From Pyrus communis (Eukaryota; Streptophyta; Magnoliopsida; Rosales; Rosaceae): a DNA stretch of 64,000 bases. The position numbers and the translations under genes are program-made. Location of the stretch: the NCBI RefSeq assembly GCF_963583255.1, contig NC_084809.1, positions 8,968,215-9,032,214 on the forward strand, read 5' to 3'. The notes beneath the pieces are model-generated. The model made no database searches and was not told the origin of the DNA. It saw only the letters and a program-made list of their open reading frames with translations. Positions 1 to 11,110 of this stretch are shown here, piece after piece; positions within the stretch are counted from its first letter, which is position 1; every line of letters starts with the position of its first letter.

Positions 1-280
1 AAATAATAAAGTTAACAATGTTAAGTTGAAAGACACGTGTAAAACAATTAGAGAAGAGACATTGAGGAGACACAAAATTTAGAGACACCAGAACTGCGAC
101 CGATGCAAACAGACAGAACATTAGTGGATTGAATCACGTGGACACCTTTGTTTCCATCTCTCCTAATGTATGGGCAATTGCTTGTCCATAATTTGGTTTG
201 GCCAGTTGGGACCTAATTGGATAAACAATTTTTCTCTCTTTGTATATAAAGATTAATGTTTTATAATTAGAATGGCTAGT
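1..280. other. flanking sequence, nothing recognised
   Basis: AT-rich sequence up to the left target-site duplication of the first LTR element. I see no coding exon, RNA gene or repeat in it. The short open frames here have no recognisable motif. Confidence 0.5.
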
Positions 281-285
281 TATAT

Positions 286-3200
286 TGTCACGCCCCAATC
301 TCGACATACATCCAGAATTGACACGTGACGTCACAAAAAATCTGTATCTATCATACCCCACCTCCGGGATATGGGCAAAGCACAACTCAATAATCAAATC
401 GCATAGTAATTTTTCGTATGCTTTATGGATGCATCTAACCTCCCTGTTAGACTGCCTACGTACCCTAAACAGGGATCAAGCCATTTGTAGTTCGTCATGC
501 ACAATAATTGACATATAACACAGTCTGATTAAGTCGAAAGGCATAACATTTCTCAATCAATCAATAGAACTTGACAAGCATGAAATTACTAGACTCAGGG
601 TTACATAACAAACCCACCTGAAAATCATGATTTCCCCTTCATCAATATTTAGGTCATTATGTCGCAACATGATACCACAATTCACAACATATATCATTTC
701 AAATAACCAACAATGTACAATACCATTCTCTAGCCACATTTATCAACAAGTCTAATCATAACAATAACAATGATATCCAACATAACAATCCCACATGACG
801 ATTAACATTTCCACTTCATCCATCACATAAATCATCACGTTCCCCACATAAAATCGTATTTCATAGCATGTAACATATTTAAGAATTAACAAAGTACATA
901 TTATTCTCTAGAAGTATTAATCAACTAAAATACTCATAATAACCACACTCATATCCAACGTCATTCCACAATCCTGTCAATTAATCAATTCATGAATCTA
1001 AGATGCACGATCTTAGCATTTAATTATGTTAATCAAACAGTGCGATAACATAACATTTCACGAATTAACCAAGAAACTCTATAAAATTCCCCACTTGGAT
1101 TATGAGTAATAAACATGGTAATTCTAATTTATTTTCACAATATCTATTGTGGTAATTCCCATCTACTCGAATTTAGGATTCTAAGATCACCTTACAGAAT
1201 GAACAAGAGTAAGGATTCCGGACCACTCAACGGAATTCAACAACATCGGGTTCCGGACCACTCAACGGAACCAAAATATCAAGCGGTTTCTCATAATCTA
1301 CCCAGACCTGTTATATGTAAAGTCAATGCCAATATTATGGAATTGGTGCATTGGAAAATCTGCCACTCAGATAAGCTGAGAGGCTCGGGTGAGTGACAAT
1401 AAAATAAGCATGTGATACAATAATAAAACCAGCCATCAATCGCAAGTTATAAACCTTGAATATAAATCATTCATAAGAAATCAATACTAAACTTTTGAAA
1501 ACACTGAATGAGTCAACTAGACATCCAACGGTTCATCTGAAACAAATCACAATATCTCACAACCATAATCTCATATAACACAATGAAAAGTATGGCTAGA
1601 GGGATGCAGTTTGACCGAAGACTACGTAAGTAATCAAACAGGAAGTGGCCCCCCAAAGCGGATTAACCAAGCAGAGCCACCCCCAAGAAAGTAACCCAAC
1701 ATGCCGTGACCCCCCGATGCGGATTAACTAAGCAGTGTCACTCCTACAGCTGTTAGGAAATGATCACCCAATGCGGATTAACCAAGCATGATCACTCCTA
1801 AGCATACATGGTCATAAGGATCGCCTAACGCGGATTAACCAAGCACGATCCATGCATATAGTATGGTCCCCCAATGCGGATTAACCAAGCAGGACCACTA
1901 GTGACCCCCCAATGCGGATTAACCAAGCAGGGTCCTAGTCCACTACTAGCCCTCACCTTTCATCAAATCAAGCCAATCATACAAAACAAACCATATTTCC
2001 AATATGCACGTCAAATCCCACTTCATAAACTACCTCGATGGCTAAATATAAAAATTAACAATTTAGGAAACATAATTATAATACCATTTCATATTCACAT
2101 ATATTAAAATCACTCACATTTCATCATATCATACCATCTATGCAAATCAACCACCTTTCAAATATGCACGTCAAATCACATATCACGATCATCATCAGTA
2201 CACAAGCCAAATCATGTTTAATAAACATAGGTCTATGACTATATATATATATATATATATATAGGTCTATGACTAAATATATGTTTAATAATCACATTTC
2301 AATAGAATCACATTATAAAACCAAGTTAAATTCATAGATGATACCAATATAAGAAATCAAGGTAATAAACGTATCACATATGTTCAAGTCATTCTCTAAC
2401 CAATGTAGGCCCACTAGACTTCACTTAAGTCTCCCATAGTACTGATTTTATTATTTAGAACGTATCGAGACATGTTGACCACCATTCAACTCTCGGTCAA
2501 CGATAGGGTCCACCACTCTACGTCCACACATCGGATTTATGATCCATAACCACCCAAAGTCCACATTATGCATCTAGAATAACATACTAAAATTTTCTTA
2601 TGATCCAACGGTCGGATTGTCGTCAATCACACAAGCAAGTGGCGGTCCAAATTGATCACCACACCAAACAATTGAATCTTCGGAAACCAAGCTAGACATA
2701 GGTTCACAGGGTCACTAGAAGGTATTTGAAACCTTGACAACACTCATGAACGATCCCACGCACCGCCACACGCGGTGGTAGTCAAGATGAAGGGTTTAGA
2801 AACCCCGAATTTTCAACATTAACTAGATGAGCTCAAATTTACATGGTAGCTAGAGCTCAACAAGGGAAACATTTTTCATAACTAGGCCGACAATAAATTC
2901 TAACCGAAAACCGTCCAAATTCACCGGAGAAAACCGGATTTCTAGGGTTCTAAACACCCAACTCTAAAATAAATACGAAAGCACAAACTAAGCATACAAA
3001 CTTGAAGATTATGAAGAGTAGATGAAGTTTCATACCTCACTCGAAGGAAAGGGTTGCCGGAATCACCGGAAAAATGATAAAACCGCCGGAAAACTCGTGG
3101 ACTTTGCAACCTCAAACTGCAAACATGGAAAATAAATTGGGAAATCTAACATCACAGAGATATAGGGTTCGTCAAGAGCTTTCCATGGACATCAAGATCA

Positions 3201-3625
3201 CCCAAAACGGAGCTCGAATGAAGAAGATACAAGCGGGTCAAGTATTGTGGGTTTATGGGTCCAATTCTCCCCTAAAACGGGTTAACAGTAGCTTTTCCTC
3301 CCATTTTTCAGAAACCTCCCCCTGGAGGTTTCACTCCAATTATAGCATTTTGGTAAAATTACCAAAATGCCACCAATTTCAAACGACTCTAACTTCTTCG
3401 TTCTGATTCAGAAATAAGATCCGTTTACACCTACACGCTTATGGAATCGAACTCTACCTAACCAATTCAAGAGTTGATCGAAAAGGTCAAGAAAATTAGA
3501 AATGACTAAAGTACCCCTCACTTCGTTTTTCTCAAATTTGGAGAAATAAAGAACTAGTTCAAATCAAATCTTCGAAATACGTCAAGAATAAAATCAAATA
3601 ATAATTTTGGGGACAGGATATCACA
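286..3625 (-). repeat. left LTR (3' LTR in element orientation), long form
   Basis: This 3340-bp LTR matches 4224-6135 closely over 286 to about 2004 and again from about 3384 to 3625. The intervening block of about 1.4 kb (roughly 2005-3383) is missing from the right copy. Similar sequence to part of that block occurs again in the relic at 48604-49468, so the block is probably original and was deleted from the right LTR. The small open frames inside are not genes. A short (TA)n run lies near 2241-2263. Confidence 0.8.
1645..1934. repeat. array of six hairpin units with a conserved loop and varying paired stems
   Basis: Six copies of a motif close to AATGCGGATTAACCAAGCA each sit between short complementary arms. 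The arms are GTGGC/GCCAC (1645-1649, 1676-1680), GTGAC/GTCAC (1706-1710, 1737-1741), TGATCA/TGATCA (1761-1766, 1789-1794), GGATCG/CGATCC (1818-1823, 1846-1851), TGGTCC/GGACCA (1864-1869, 1892-1897) and GACCC/GGGTC (1903-1907, 1930-1934). Loop lengths are 26, 26, 22, 22, 22 and 22 nt. Unit 3 has a second outer arm pair TTAGGA/TCCTAA. Arm sequence changes between units while pairing is kept, which suggests selection on folded RNA or DNA. Function unknown. Confidence 0.85.
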
Positions 3626-4223
3626 TCCTCCCCACCTTGTAAAAATTTCGCCCCTGAAATTTCCATAAGCCCAACTACAAGGAACTACCACACCACTATT
3701 TGAACTCATATTGACAACCATGTCATCAACATCGGATAAGGATCTCACCCTTCTCATCGAGACTAAGAACTTAACCAACTTCACTTTCGATACTTTAAGA
3801 ATCCAAAAATACGAATCCAAGAAGTATCCCCCCACTAACGCTTTTGTCAATCAAATCCAACACGGAGATTTCAAGACAACCACTTCACCACGAAACTAAA
3901 CTTCTACCTTAACGACTAACTCACTAAGGAAACTTTAGCCACCAGATTCAAAAGAACACAACGTTCTTGGACAGAACACTTAGAATAAGAAAACAATGAA
4001 ACTGATACGAATTGAATCACCACAACCAATGTAAATGATTCGAATGAACGGTCAACATAGCTACCCAATTCATATCCCATAGGCTAGACGTACTAGTCTC
4101 TCCCTCCAAGGTTCACAAATCTAAGGAAACTCTAAATTTGACACCACTGATACTACAGGGCAAGCATCAATGTCCGCTGAAAATTCAAAGGTCCAGGGAC
4201 CAATGCTCTGATACCATAAAAGT
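3626..4223 (-). mobile_element. reduced internal domain of the LARD-like element
   Basis: This 598-bp interior lies between the two LTRs. The polypurine tract is at its left edge and the primer-binding site near its right edge. Minus-strand translation beside the purine tract includes NFRGEIFTRWGG, which resembles the typical end of a Gypsy pol frame (an FRG-F-type ending). No protease, reverse transcriptase, RNase H or integrase motif is present. This is a deletion derivative, not a coding element. Confidence 0.7.
4205..4216 (-). other. primer-binding site, initiator tRNA-Met type
   Basis: Minus strand reads TGGTATCAGAGC, the plant Gypsy primer-binding site complementary to the 3' end of initiator tRNA-Met. 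It lies 7 nt inside the 5' LTR. The same motif on the plus strand marks the second element at 35919-35930. Confidence 0.85.
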
Positions 4224-6135
4224 TGTCACGGCCCAATCCCGACATACATCCAGAATTGACACGTGACGTCACCAAAAATCCGTATCTATCATACCCCACC
4301 TCCGGGATATGGGCAAAGCACAACTTAATAATCGAATCGCATAGTAATTTTTCGTATGCTTTATGGCTGCATCTAACCTCCCCGTTAGACTGCCTACGTA
4401 CCCTAAACAGGGATCAAGCCATTCGTAGTTTGTCATGCACAATAATTGACATATAACACAGTCCGATTAAGTCGAAAGGCATAACATTTCTCAATCAATC
4501 AATAGAACTTGACAAGCATGAAATTACTAGACTCAGGGTTACATAACAAACCCACCTGAAAATCGTGATTTCCCCTCCATCAATATATAGGTCATTATGT
4601 CACAACATGATACCGCAATTCACAACATATATCATTTCAAATAACCAACAATGTACAATACCATTCTCTAGCCACATTTATCAACAAGTCTAATCATAAC
4701 AATAACAATGATATCCAACATAACAATCTCACATGACGATTAACATTTCCACTTCATCCATCACATAATCATCACGTTTTCCACATAAAATCGCATTTCA
4801 TAGCGTGTAACATATTTAAGAATTAACAAAGTACATATTATTCTCTAGAAATATTAATCAACTAAAATACTCATAATAACCACACTCATATCCAACGTCA
4901 TTCCACAATCCTGTCAATTAATCAATTCATGAATCTAAGATGTACAATCTTAGCATTTAATTACGTTAATCAAACAATGCGATAACATAAAATTTCACGA
5001 ATTAGCCAAGAAACTCTATAAAATTCCCCACTTGGATTATGAGTAATAAACATGGTAATTCTAATTTATTTTCACGATATCTATTGTGGTAATTCCCATC
5101 TACTCGAATTTAGGATTCTAAGATCACCTTATGGAATGAACAAGAGCAAGGATTTCGGACCACTCAACGGAACCAAAATATCAAGTGGTTTCTCATAATC
5201 TGCCCAGACCTGTCATATGTAAAGTCAATGCCAACATTATGGAATTGATGCACCGGCAAATCATGCACTCAGATAAGCTGAGAAACTCGGGTGAGTGATA
5301 ATAAAATAAGCATGTGATACAATAATAAAACCAGCCATCAATCACAATTTATAAACCTTGAATATAAATCATTCATAAGAAATCAATACCAAACTTTTGA
5401 AAACTCTAAAGGAGTCAACTAGACATCTAACGGTTCATCTGAAACAAATCACAATATCTCACAACCATAATCTTATACAACACAATGAAAAGTATGGCTA
5501 GAGGGATGCAGTTCGACCGAAGCCTACGTAAGTAACCAAACAGGAAGTGGCCCCCCAAAGCAGATTAACCAAGCAGAGCCACCCCCAAGAAAGTAACCCA
5601 GCAGGCCGTGACCCCCCAATGTGGATTAACCAAGCAGAGTCACTCCTACAGCTGTTAGGAAGTGATCACCCAATGTGGATTAACCAAGCATGATCACTCC
5701 TAAGCATACATGGCCATAAGGATCACCTAACGCGGATTAACCAAACACGATCCATGCATATAGTATGGTCCCCCAATGCGGATTAACCAAGCAGGGTCCT
5801 AGTCCACTACTAGCCCTCACCTTTCATCAAATCAAGCCAATCATACAAAACAAACCATATTTCCAATATGCACGTCATCACTCCAACTTCAAACGACTCT
5901 AACTTCTCTGTTTTGACTTGAAAATAAGATCCGTTTACACCTACGCGCTCATGGAATCGAACTCTACCTAACCAATTCAAGAGTTGACCGAAAAGGTCGA
6001 GAAAATTGAAAATGACTAAAGTACCCCTCATTTTGTTTTTCTCAAATTTGGAGAAATAAAGAACTAGTTCCAATCAAATATTTGAAATACGTCAAGAATA
6101 AAATAAAATAATAATTTTGAGGACGGGATATCACA
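4224..6135 (-). repeat. right LTR (5' LTR in element orientation), short form
   Basis: This 1912-bp LTR starts TGTCACGGCCC and ends GGGATATCACA. It is nearly identical to the left LTR except for scattered substitutions, loss of one short direct repeat near 5160, loss of one hairpin unit and loss of the central 1.4 kb. The join lies near 5870-5880. Open frames within it are not genes. Confidence 0.8.
5547..5800. repeat. second copy of the hairpin array, five units
   Basis: Arms are GTGGC/GCCAC (5547-5551, 5578-5582), GTGAC/GTCAC (5608-5612, 5639-5643), GTGATCA/TGATCAC (5662-5668, 5691-5697) and GGATC/GATCC (5720-5724, 5749-5753). In the last unit the left arm GGTCC (5767-5771) belongs to unit 5 of the other array, while the right arm GGGTCC belongs to unit 6, so it no longer pairs cleanly. 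This looks like slippage or recombination that removed one repeat length. Confidence 0.8.
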
Positions 6136-6441
6136 TATATATTTATGGGAGTTTTCTTATTGAAATGACTTCCCATACTATTTTTTACTTGTATACCTCT
6201 TTATTTTTCACTTGAGGGGCGACCAACCTATTTTGGGTTGTTTGGGTCCGTTGGTTTTTGGGTTCATCTTTTGTATCTTTCCTGGGCATTGGCCCGAGAT
6301 ATTGCTTTGACGTTCTTTGACCAGTCCAACTACGACTTTCATATCACTATTTATTATTTCGCTCGTCATTTTCTAATTGACTATTATTTATCAAATTCAT
6401 TTGGTGCCCTTCCCATATTCTAGAGTTTAACATGATATTTT

Positions 6442-7652
6442 CAGTAATGCTATTCTTACCACATTAATATACCATATTATGTGGCATCTGATGTGGCTGT
6501 CCACATCATCTAAATCAATCATAATTGAATTTAAATTAAAAACCATTTAATAAACCAATAACAAAAAAAAAAATGAAATTAAATGATGATTGTGGCATAC
6601 GAGGAGTCTTCTCCTTCCTTCCTTCCTTCCCCATTGCTTTTTCTCCCGTTTCTTCTTCCACGCCATTTTTTTTGTTTCAGCCCAGATTTTTTTTTGCAGC
6701 CTCGCCATTAGTGGAAGCAGACGAAGTAATGGAATTGAAGTCGTTGGTTGATGAGAAAATAAAGCAGGTCCTCGGAGTTGACAACTTTGATTTGGAGGGT
6801 GTGCTGCCAGAACGGTTCTTGGAGAGAATCATTCCTGGGCTGCAAACATCAGGGAGAAGAGGAAGATAGAGAATCCATTCATGAATTGGAGGTTTCCTGC
6901 ATTGGAGAATGAAATTGACATGAAAGACAATCTCAAATGGTGGCCTCATACTATTGCTTCTGTAGTTAGATGACGAACATTCTGGTTCTAAGATTTTTTG
7001 TACTTTTTTTCTGGTTTGGATTTTTCTTCAATTTTTTAGACATTTTTTGTATGCAGTAGATTTATCGGTTCAATCAATATTGTTCTACAACTTGTAAATG
7101 TGAATAAAAAGTAGAAACATTTTCATGATCAGATTATGAATATTGGAAGATTCAATTTTTGCTTCAATTTTTAAGACACTTTTTGCTTAACTTCCTCTGC
7201 ATTCTTCTTGAGCTATAAGCGTTGTTGCAGGATTGCAAGATTGAATCTTGGAAGAAATTGGTTTCTGGTTTATAGCTTTAGAAAGCAGTGTTTGGATATA
7301 GGCATTTTGTTTTTCAATTTTGTTGATTAAACATCTACTCCTTTTAAGAATTAGTTGAGATTGTGGTATCCACACTAATGTGAAAAAATCTGGTCTGAAA
7401 CAAAAAAATGGGGTGGAAGAAGAAATGGGAGAAGAAGCAACGGGGAAGGAAGGAAGGAAGGAAGGAGAGATTTCTTGTATGCCACAATCACTATTTAATT
7501 CCAGATTTTTATTTTTATTATTGGTTTATTAAATGGTTTTTAATTTAAATTAAATTATGATTAATTTAGATGATGTGGACAGCCACATCAGATGCCACAT
7601 AATGTGGTACACTAATGTGGTATATTAATGTGGTAAGAATATGATTATTCTG
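6442..7652. mobile_element. long-TIR DNA element (MULE- or hAT-like) with a gene-like interior
   Basis: The ends are inverted copies of about 250 bp, roughly 6442-6692 and 7383-7652. Both carry the words TATTCTTACCAC, GTGGCATCTGATGTGG and a CCTT-repeat tract. The outermost bases read CAG...CTG and are flanked by ATATTTT on both sides (6435-6441, 7653-7659), a probable target-site duplication of 7-8 bp. No transposase is present, so the element is non-autonomous. The interior contains a short reading frame that looks host-derived (see 6573-6973). Confidence 0.7.
6573..6973 (+). pseudogene. captured gene-like fragment inside the TIR element
   Basis: An open frame runs from 6573 to 6869. From the internal ATG at 6729 it reads MELKSLVDEKIKQVLGVDNF and on to a stop at 6869. 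Around 6855 a second frame takes over and reads KIENPFMNWRFPALENEID until TGA at 6971-6973, as if a frameshift split one ancestral exon. The composition is more gene-like than the surrounding AT-rich DNA. I do not recognise the family. It may be a fragment of a host gene carried by the element, as in Pack-MULEs, and is unlikely to be functional. Confidence 0.4.
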
Positions 7653-7779
7653 ATATTTTTCTAAAGTATCGAATTTAATACGAAATTCTTGATTAAAAAT
7701 AAGATCAGTAAATTTTTGGGGGAACTCCATAGAATAGATTTATTGCATAGTTTTCTTCAAAGTGTACTATAATCAAGAG

Positions 7780-7898
7780 AATTGTTATTAGCATTTTAAA
7801 ATTTTAATTCTATACTCCTCACAAATGTATTTTTTTTTTCCTAATTATTGAAAGTTCAAAATGCAAAATGAAATTTTTTTTGTGTGCCAATAACAATT
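7780..7898. mobile_element. short MITE, copy 1 of a family with AATTGTTATTAGCA ends
   Basis: AATTGTTATTAGCA at 7780-7793 is inverted as TGCCAATAACAATT at 7885-7898. The internal words CTCCTCACAAATGTATTTTT recur in the copy at 14983-15099. Related copies lie at 19062-19168 and, split by an LTR, at 49625-50868. Confidence 0.6.
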
Positions 7899-8836
7899 TC
7901 AATTCGATACTTTTTGCTTTCAAAAAAAAAAAAAAGGCTTTTTGTTTTGTTATCTCATCTCCTTCATTTCTTGTCTAAGTTGTAATGCAATAAAAGAAAA
8001 GAAAGATAATATGGTTAGCAGATAAGAGTAGCTCAAGTTGTTCAATTGTTCGTCAACTACGAAAACATAAATAGCTGCTCGAAGTCACCATCTCAAATTG
8101 TCAAACGTTTCCAGTCTAAACCTAATTCAACTACAAAAAGAAAACGTGTGAGAACCTTGTGTCGACCAATGTGCATGCGTACCATCTGTTTTCTTTAGAT
8201 CTTCGTCCCTAAGATTAATGATTACTATGATAAGCCCTCTGCAATTTTATGACTGTTACTTTTATATCTCATTCATTGCAAGCACAGAACATTCCTCAAT
8301 ACCAATGCAGATGGGAAAACTTAAATCTTAAGAAAAAGTCAAATAAATCGGCCCTTGTATTTTGTTTGTACATTAATCAAGTGCATGGCCATGTAAAACA
8401 AAATGAATTGTATTAATTTGTGTCTTTTTTTTATTAAATGTATCTCTATGTGATAATAGAGATATAGTCCGTCAATATAGGTAGATTTTATTTTTATTAG
8501 AGATGAGATTTACAAAATGTAAACTCTGTGACATTTCTCTTTACCATTACTTCGATACATGATTAGTTAATTTCACATAATCTTTACTCAAGAAAAGGAC
8601 GTGAAAGATAGGAATATGTATATCATTAGGTTAAAACAACAGTAATAAGAAAAAGAAGAAATTGAATTCAAATAAAGAAATAACAATCTGCCAATAATAG
8701 TGGTATCTAACAAAAAATTACCATATACAACATCAAAGCAAATGGTTTCCTAACCACCTTAACAAAGAAGAAGCTAAATAAATATAATCAAATCCGTCCA
8801 TGAATTTTAAGAGAAAAAAGTTTAATTATATGAAAA
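7899..8836. other. intergenic, 3' flank of GPAT1
   Basis: AT-rich sequence downstream of the GPAT1 stop codon. The GPAT1 3' UTR must lie in the upper part, but I cannot place its polyadenylation site. Nothing else recognised. Confidence 0.4.
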
Positions 8837-10967
8837 TTAAGGCTTCTTTCTCTTATTATCAGGGACAATTCCTTCATTCCCAGCCAGCATCAAATACTTA
8901 TCCCTCCTTGTAAGAGAGGTGCACTCAAAACCCAAAGCATCAGCCAATTTCCTCTGGATGTAATTAGCAACTTCATTGCTAGACTTCCCCCCAGCACAAG
9001 TAAGCTCTTTTGGGAGCTTCCCAAGAACCTCAACGTAATATGCAGGCCTAGGGTTCATCAGGAAGAAAATTGGGTCCAAGCATTTTAATCCACTGGCTGT
9101 TGTCCCATAAAACATGCTCACATTTGTGTTGATAGCCACTGGCACAATCTCATCAGCCAGTTCTGCAAACAGTGAGCTGAATCTCAGCAAATATGGCTCT
9201 CGACACGTTGTTCCTTCAGGGCAAACGACCAAATCTCCTTCACTAAGTAGCCTCTCCATGGTTTCACCGTCTTGTTTTCGGTCTCTGGTTAACCGGACAG
9301 TCTTGATCGGCGCTAAGATTTCGGACATTTTGCTCAGGCTGTATGTGACTGCAGTTAAAGGCTTGCGTAAAGCTGTACTGAGGAAAACTGGGTCCAGTAG
9401 GGTTCTGTGTGTGCAAACATAGAGGACTCCCGTTTTTTGTGGGTTTGAAGAAGTGGAGTTTATGCAGCCTTTGACTGAGAGATTGACACCTGTCCAGGAG
9501 GCCAAAAATAGGGCAATTTCGTAGGGGAGGATGTTGCCAACTGAGATCCTGAATATGGATAGGATTATTCCAATAGGAAGCCACAAAAACATGGATAGGG
9601 TTGCAGATGGAGTAGGCAAGAATGCTAGCCTTCCATCATGAAATATTACTGGCTTTGGGTGCTTGTGCCTAGGCATTGCTGATTTTGCACCACTCTTGCT
9701 GTCTTCCTTGTTCACTACATAGGCTTCCTGTTGCAATTATGTGGGTTAATAACACCAAATGGCGGTGTGATCATGCCATCACATTTTAAAACTTCTCATA
9801 ATGTTCTAATTAACTTTTCATAAATGTACATAGTAGACTCAAATACCAATGCATGGTAATACATACATGTACCGTGTCTAGGCCAAAATAATATTATTCT
9901 TGCAAACAAGGAAATTAAATTAATTTGTGCAACATCTCCCATTAATTAGAGGAATGAAAGGGGGATTCTTCTTGGGTTATTTTAGATAAAAATTACATGA
10001 TGGAAATTGGAAAGTGGGAAAAGGATGTAATTTTTGAAAATGATTTTCTAATGCATTATGGGTTAGGTGTAAGATTATGCCTAAAAAGGAAAAATACATG
10101 ACAATTTTTATTAGATATAATTTCTTTTATACAAGCAATATTAGGATCAAACTGAAACTTCAGGTGCAAGGAGAAATCAAACTTGAGAGTGCATGGATAA
10201 ATAGGAAACAATTTGAAAGTAGTATTACATACCTTGCAAAGGGATATAAAGTGTTGATCTTGGAGGCTTGAAGAACCAATTCCAATATCTGGTTTTTTGT
10301 CTCCAAAATGTTTCTTGAGAGCTTTGTGCTTCACAAGAAAACCAGACTTGGATAACAAACCAGTGAAGTAGTGCCCGATGGTGTGCAACTCAGTCCCCAA
10401 AACATCACCAACTTCCAAATAATCCTTGAGAAAATGTTCAACCATGACTCTAGGGACACTTGTGAGGACAACCCTAGATCCCGCTGAGCCCAAAACCTCA
10501 TAGACCTGAAGGTTGAGATTTTCCAGATAAAACTTGGGCAAAACAGCCCTTCCAACACTCTCCATATCTTTTTTTCTGAGACCACAAAAAGTTATGAAAA
10601 TCATGACCCTTAAGCTGTGCTCGTAGTTGAAAACCAGCAAAATCGGGTACGATAGAAGCAAAAGAAGGGCTCTTAAAATGCTGCCACCTTCAAAGGCAAC
10701 AAGCATGAAGTAAGGGAAGACAGATGGGGATTTCAAAAGGGATCCAAAAATGTCACATGCAATTGTGTCATACTCTCTGCCCTCTAAATTACACTTTGTG
10801 ACACTGGGAAATGAAAAGGGTTGTTTTTGCGGTGATGTGAGAGGAGGAGAATTGCCTACGAGGGAACCATAGTTTCTCACTTTTCTTGCAGCTCTTTGGC
10901 ATGAGTTTGCTAGCAGCTGGTACAAAACCCAGTCTGTGAGTTTGAGAAGAACCATTGGGAGGACCAT
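8837..10967 (-). CDS. GPAT1: glycerol-3-phosphate acyltransferase, GPAT1-type (two exons, 541 aa)
   Basis: Exon 1 is 10967-10233 and exon 2 is 9727-8837, with a phase-0 GT-AG intron of 505 bp. The protein belongs to the plant membrane-bound sn-glycerol-3-phosphate acyltransferases, which transfer acyl groups from acyl-CoA to glycerol-3-phosphate. GPAT1 in Arabidopsis acts in tapetum and pollen development. The N-terminal half is the HAD-like domain; its first motif reads DIFG (residues 72-75) rather than the DxDG kept by phosphatase-active GPAT4/6/8, so it should lack phosphatase activity. The acyltransferase half shows HRTLLD (352-357), [10 protein letters not shown] with EGTT at 416-419, and VPVAI (440-444). 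Hydrophobic segments near residues 89-125 and 290-320 fit an ER membrane protein. The C-terminus AGNEGIV is typical of GPAT1. The start is MVLP, with no upstream in-frame candidate needed. The protein is somewhat shorter than the roughly 585-aa Arabidopsis one because the low-complexity N-terminal stretch is reduced. Confidence 0.93.
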
Positions 10968-11101
10968 GGTTTCTTGATATACCCTAGACCTATTTCAGAG
11001 ATGGTAAGAGAAGTTTTGATAGATATGACAAAGAAAGATAGAACGAGAGAAGAGAGATACAGAAACAGAGGAGGTTGTGGAGAAGAGGAAGGGTTTGCTG
11101 T

Positions 11102-11110
11102 GTATTTATA
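11102..11110 (-). promoter_or_regulatory. probable TATA box of GPAT1
   Basis: Minus strand reads TATAAATAC, 135 bp upstream of the GPAT1 ATG. That would give a 5' UTR of roughly 100 nt, a normal plant spacing. Position and match are the only evidence. Confidence 0.5.

Larger units (their letters stand above)
281..6140 (-). mobile_element. non-autonomous (LARD-like) LTR retrotransposon with complete ends
   Basis: Two related long direct repeats (286-3625 and 4224-6135) begin TGTCACG and end ATATCACA as read on the plus strand. They are bounded by the same 5-bp duplication TATAT at 281-285 and 6136-6140. Read on the minus strand, the right copy is the 5' LTR. It is followed 7 nt later by a tRNA-iMet-type primer-binding site (4205-4216), and a purine tract (3626-3637, minus AGGTGGGGAGGA) touches the 3' LTR. 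The interior is only about 600 bp and has no gag or pol domain beyond a possible short pol-tail relic next to the purine tract. The element therefore must have relied on enzymes from a relative. LTR-PBS-PPT style resembles Ty3/Gypsy. The LTRs differ in length (3.34 and 1.91 kb). Confidence 0.85.

Noticed and set aside
1645..1934. CRISPR-like array of regularly spaced repeats
   Set aside because: The context is a plant LTR retrotransposon, spacers are parts of the hairpin arms, and there are no cas genes.
9114..9422. Plus-strand open frame within GPAT1
   Set aside because: Antisense shadow of the conserved GPAT1 second exon.
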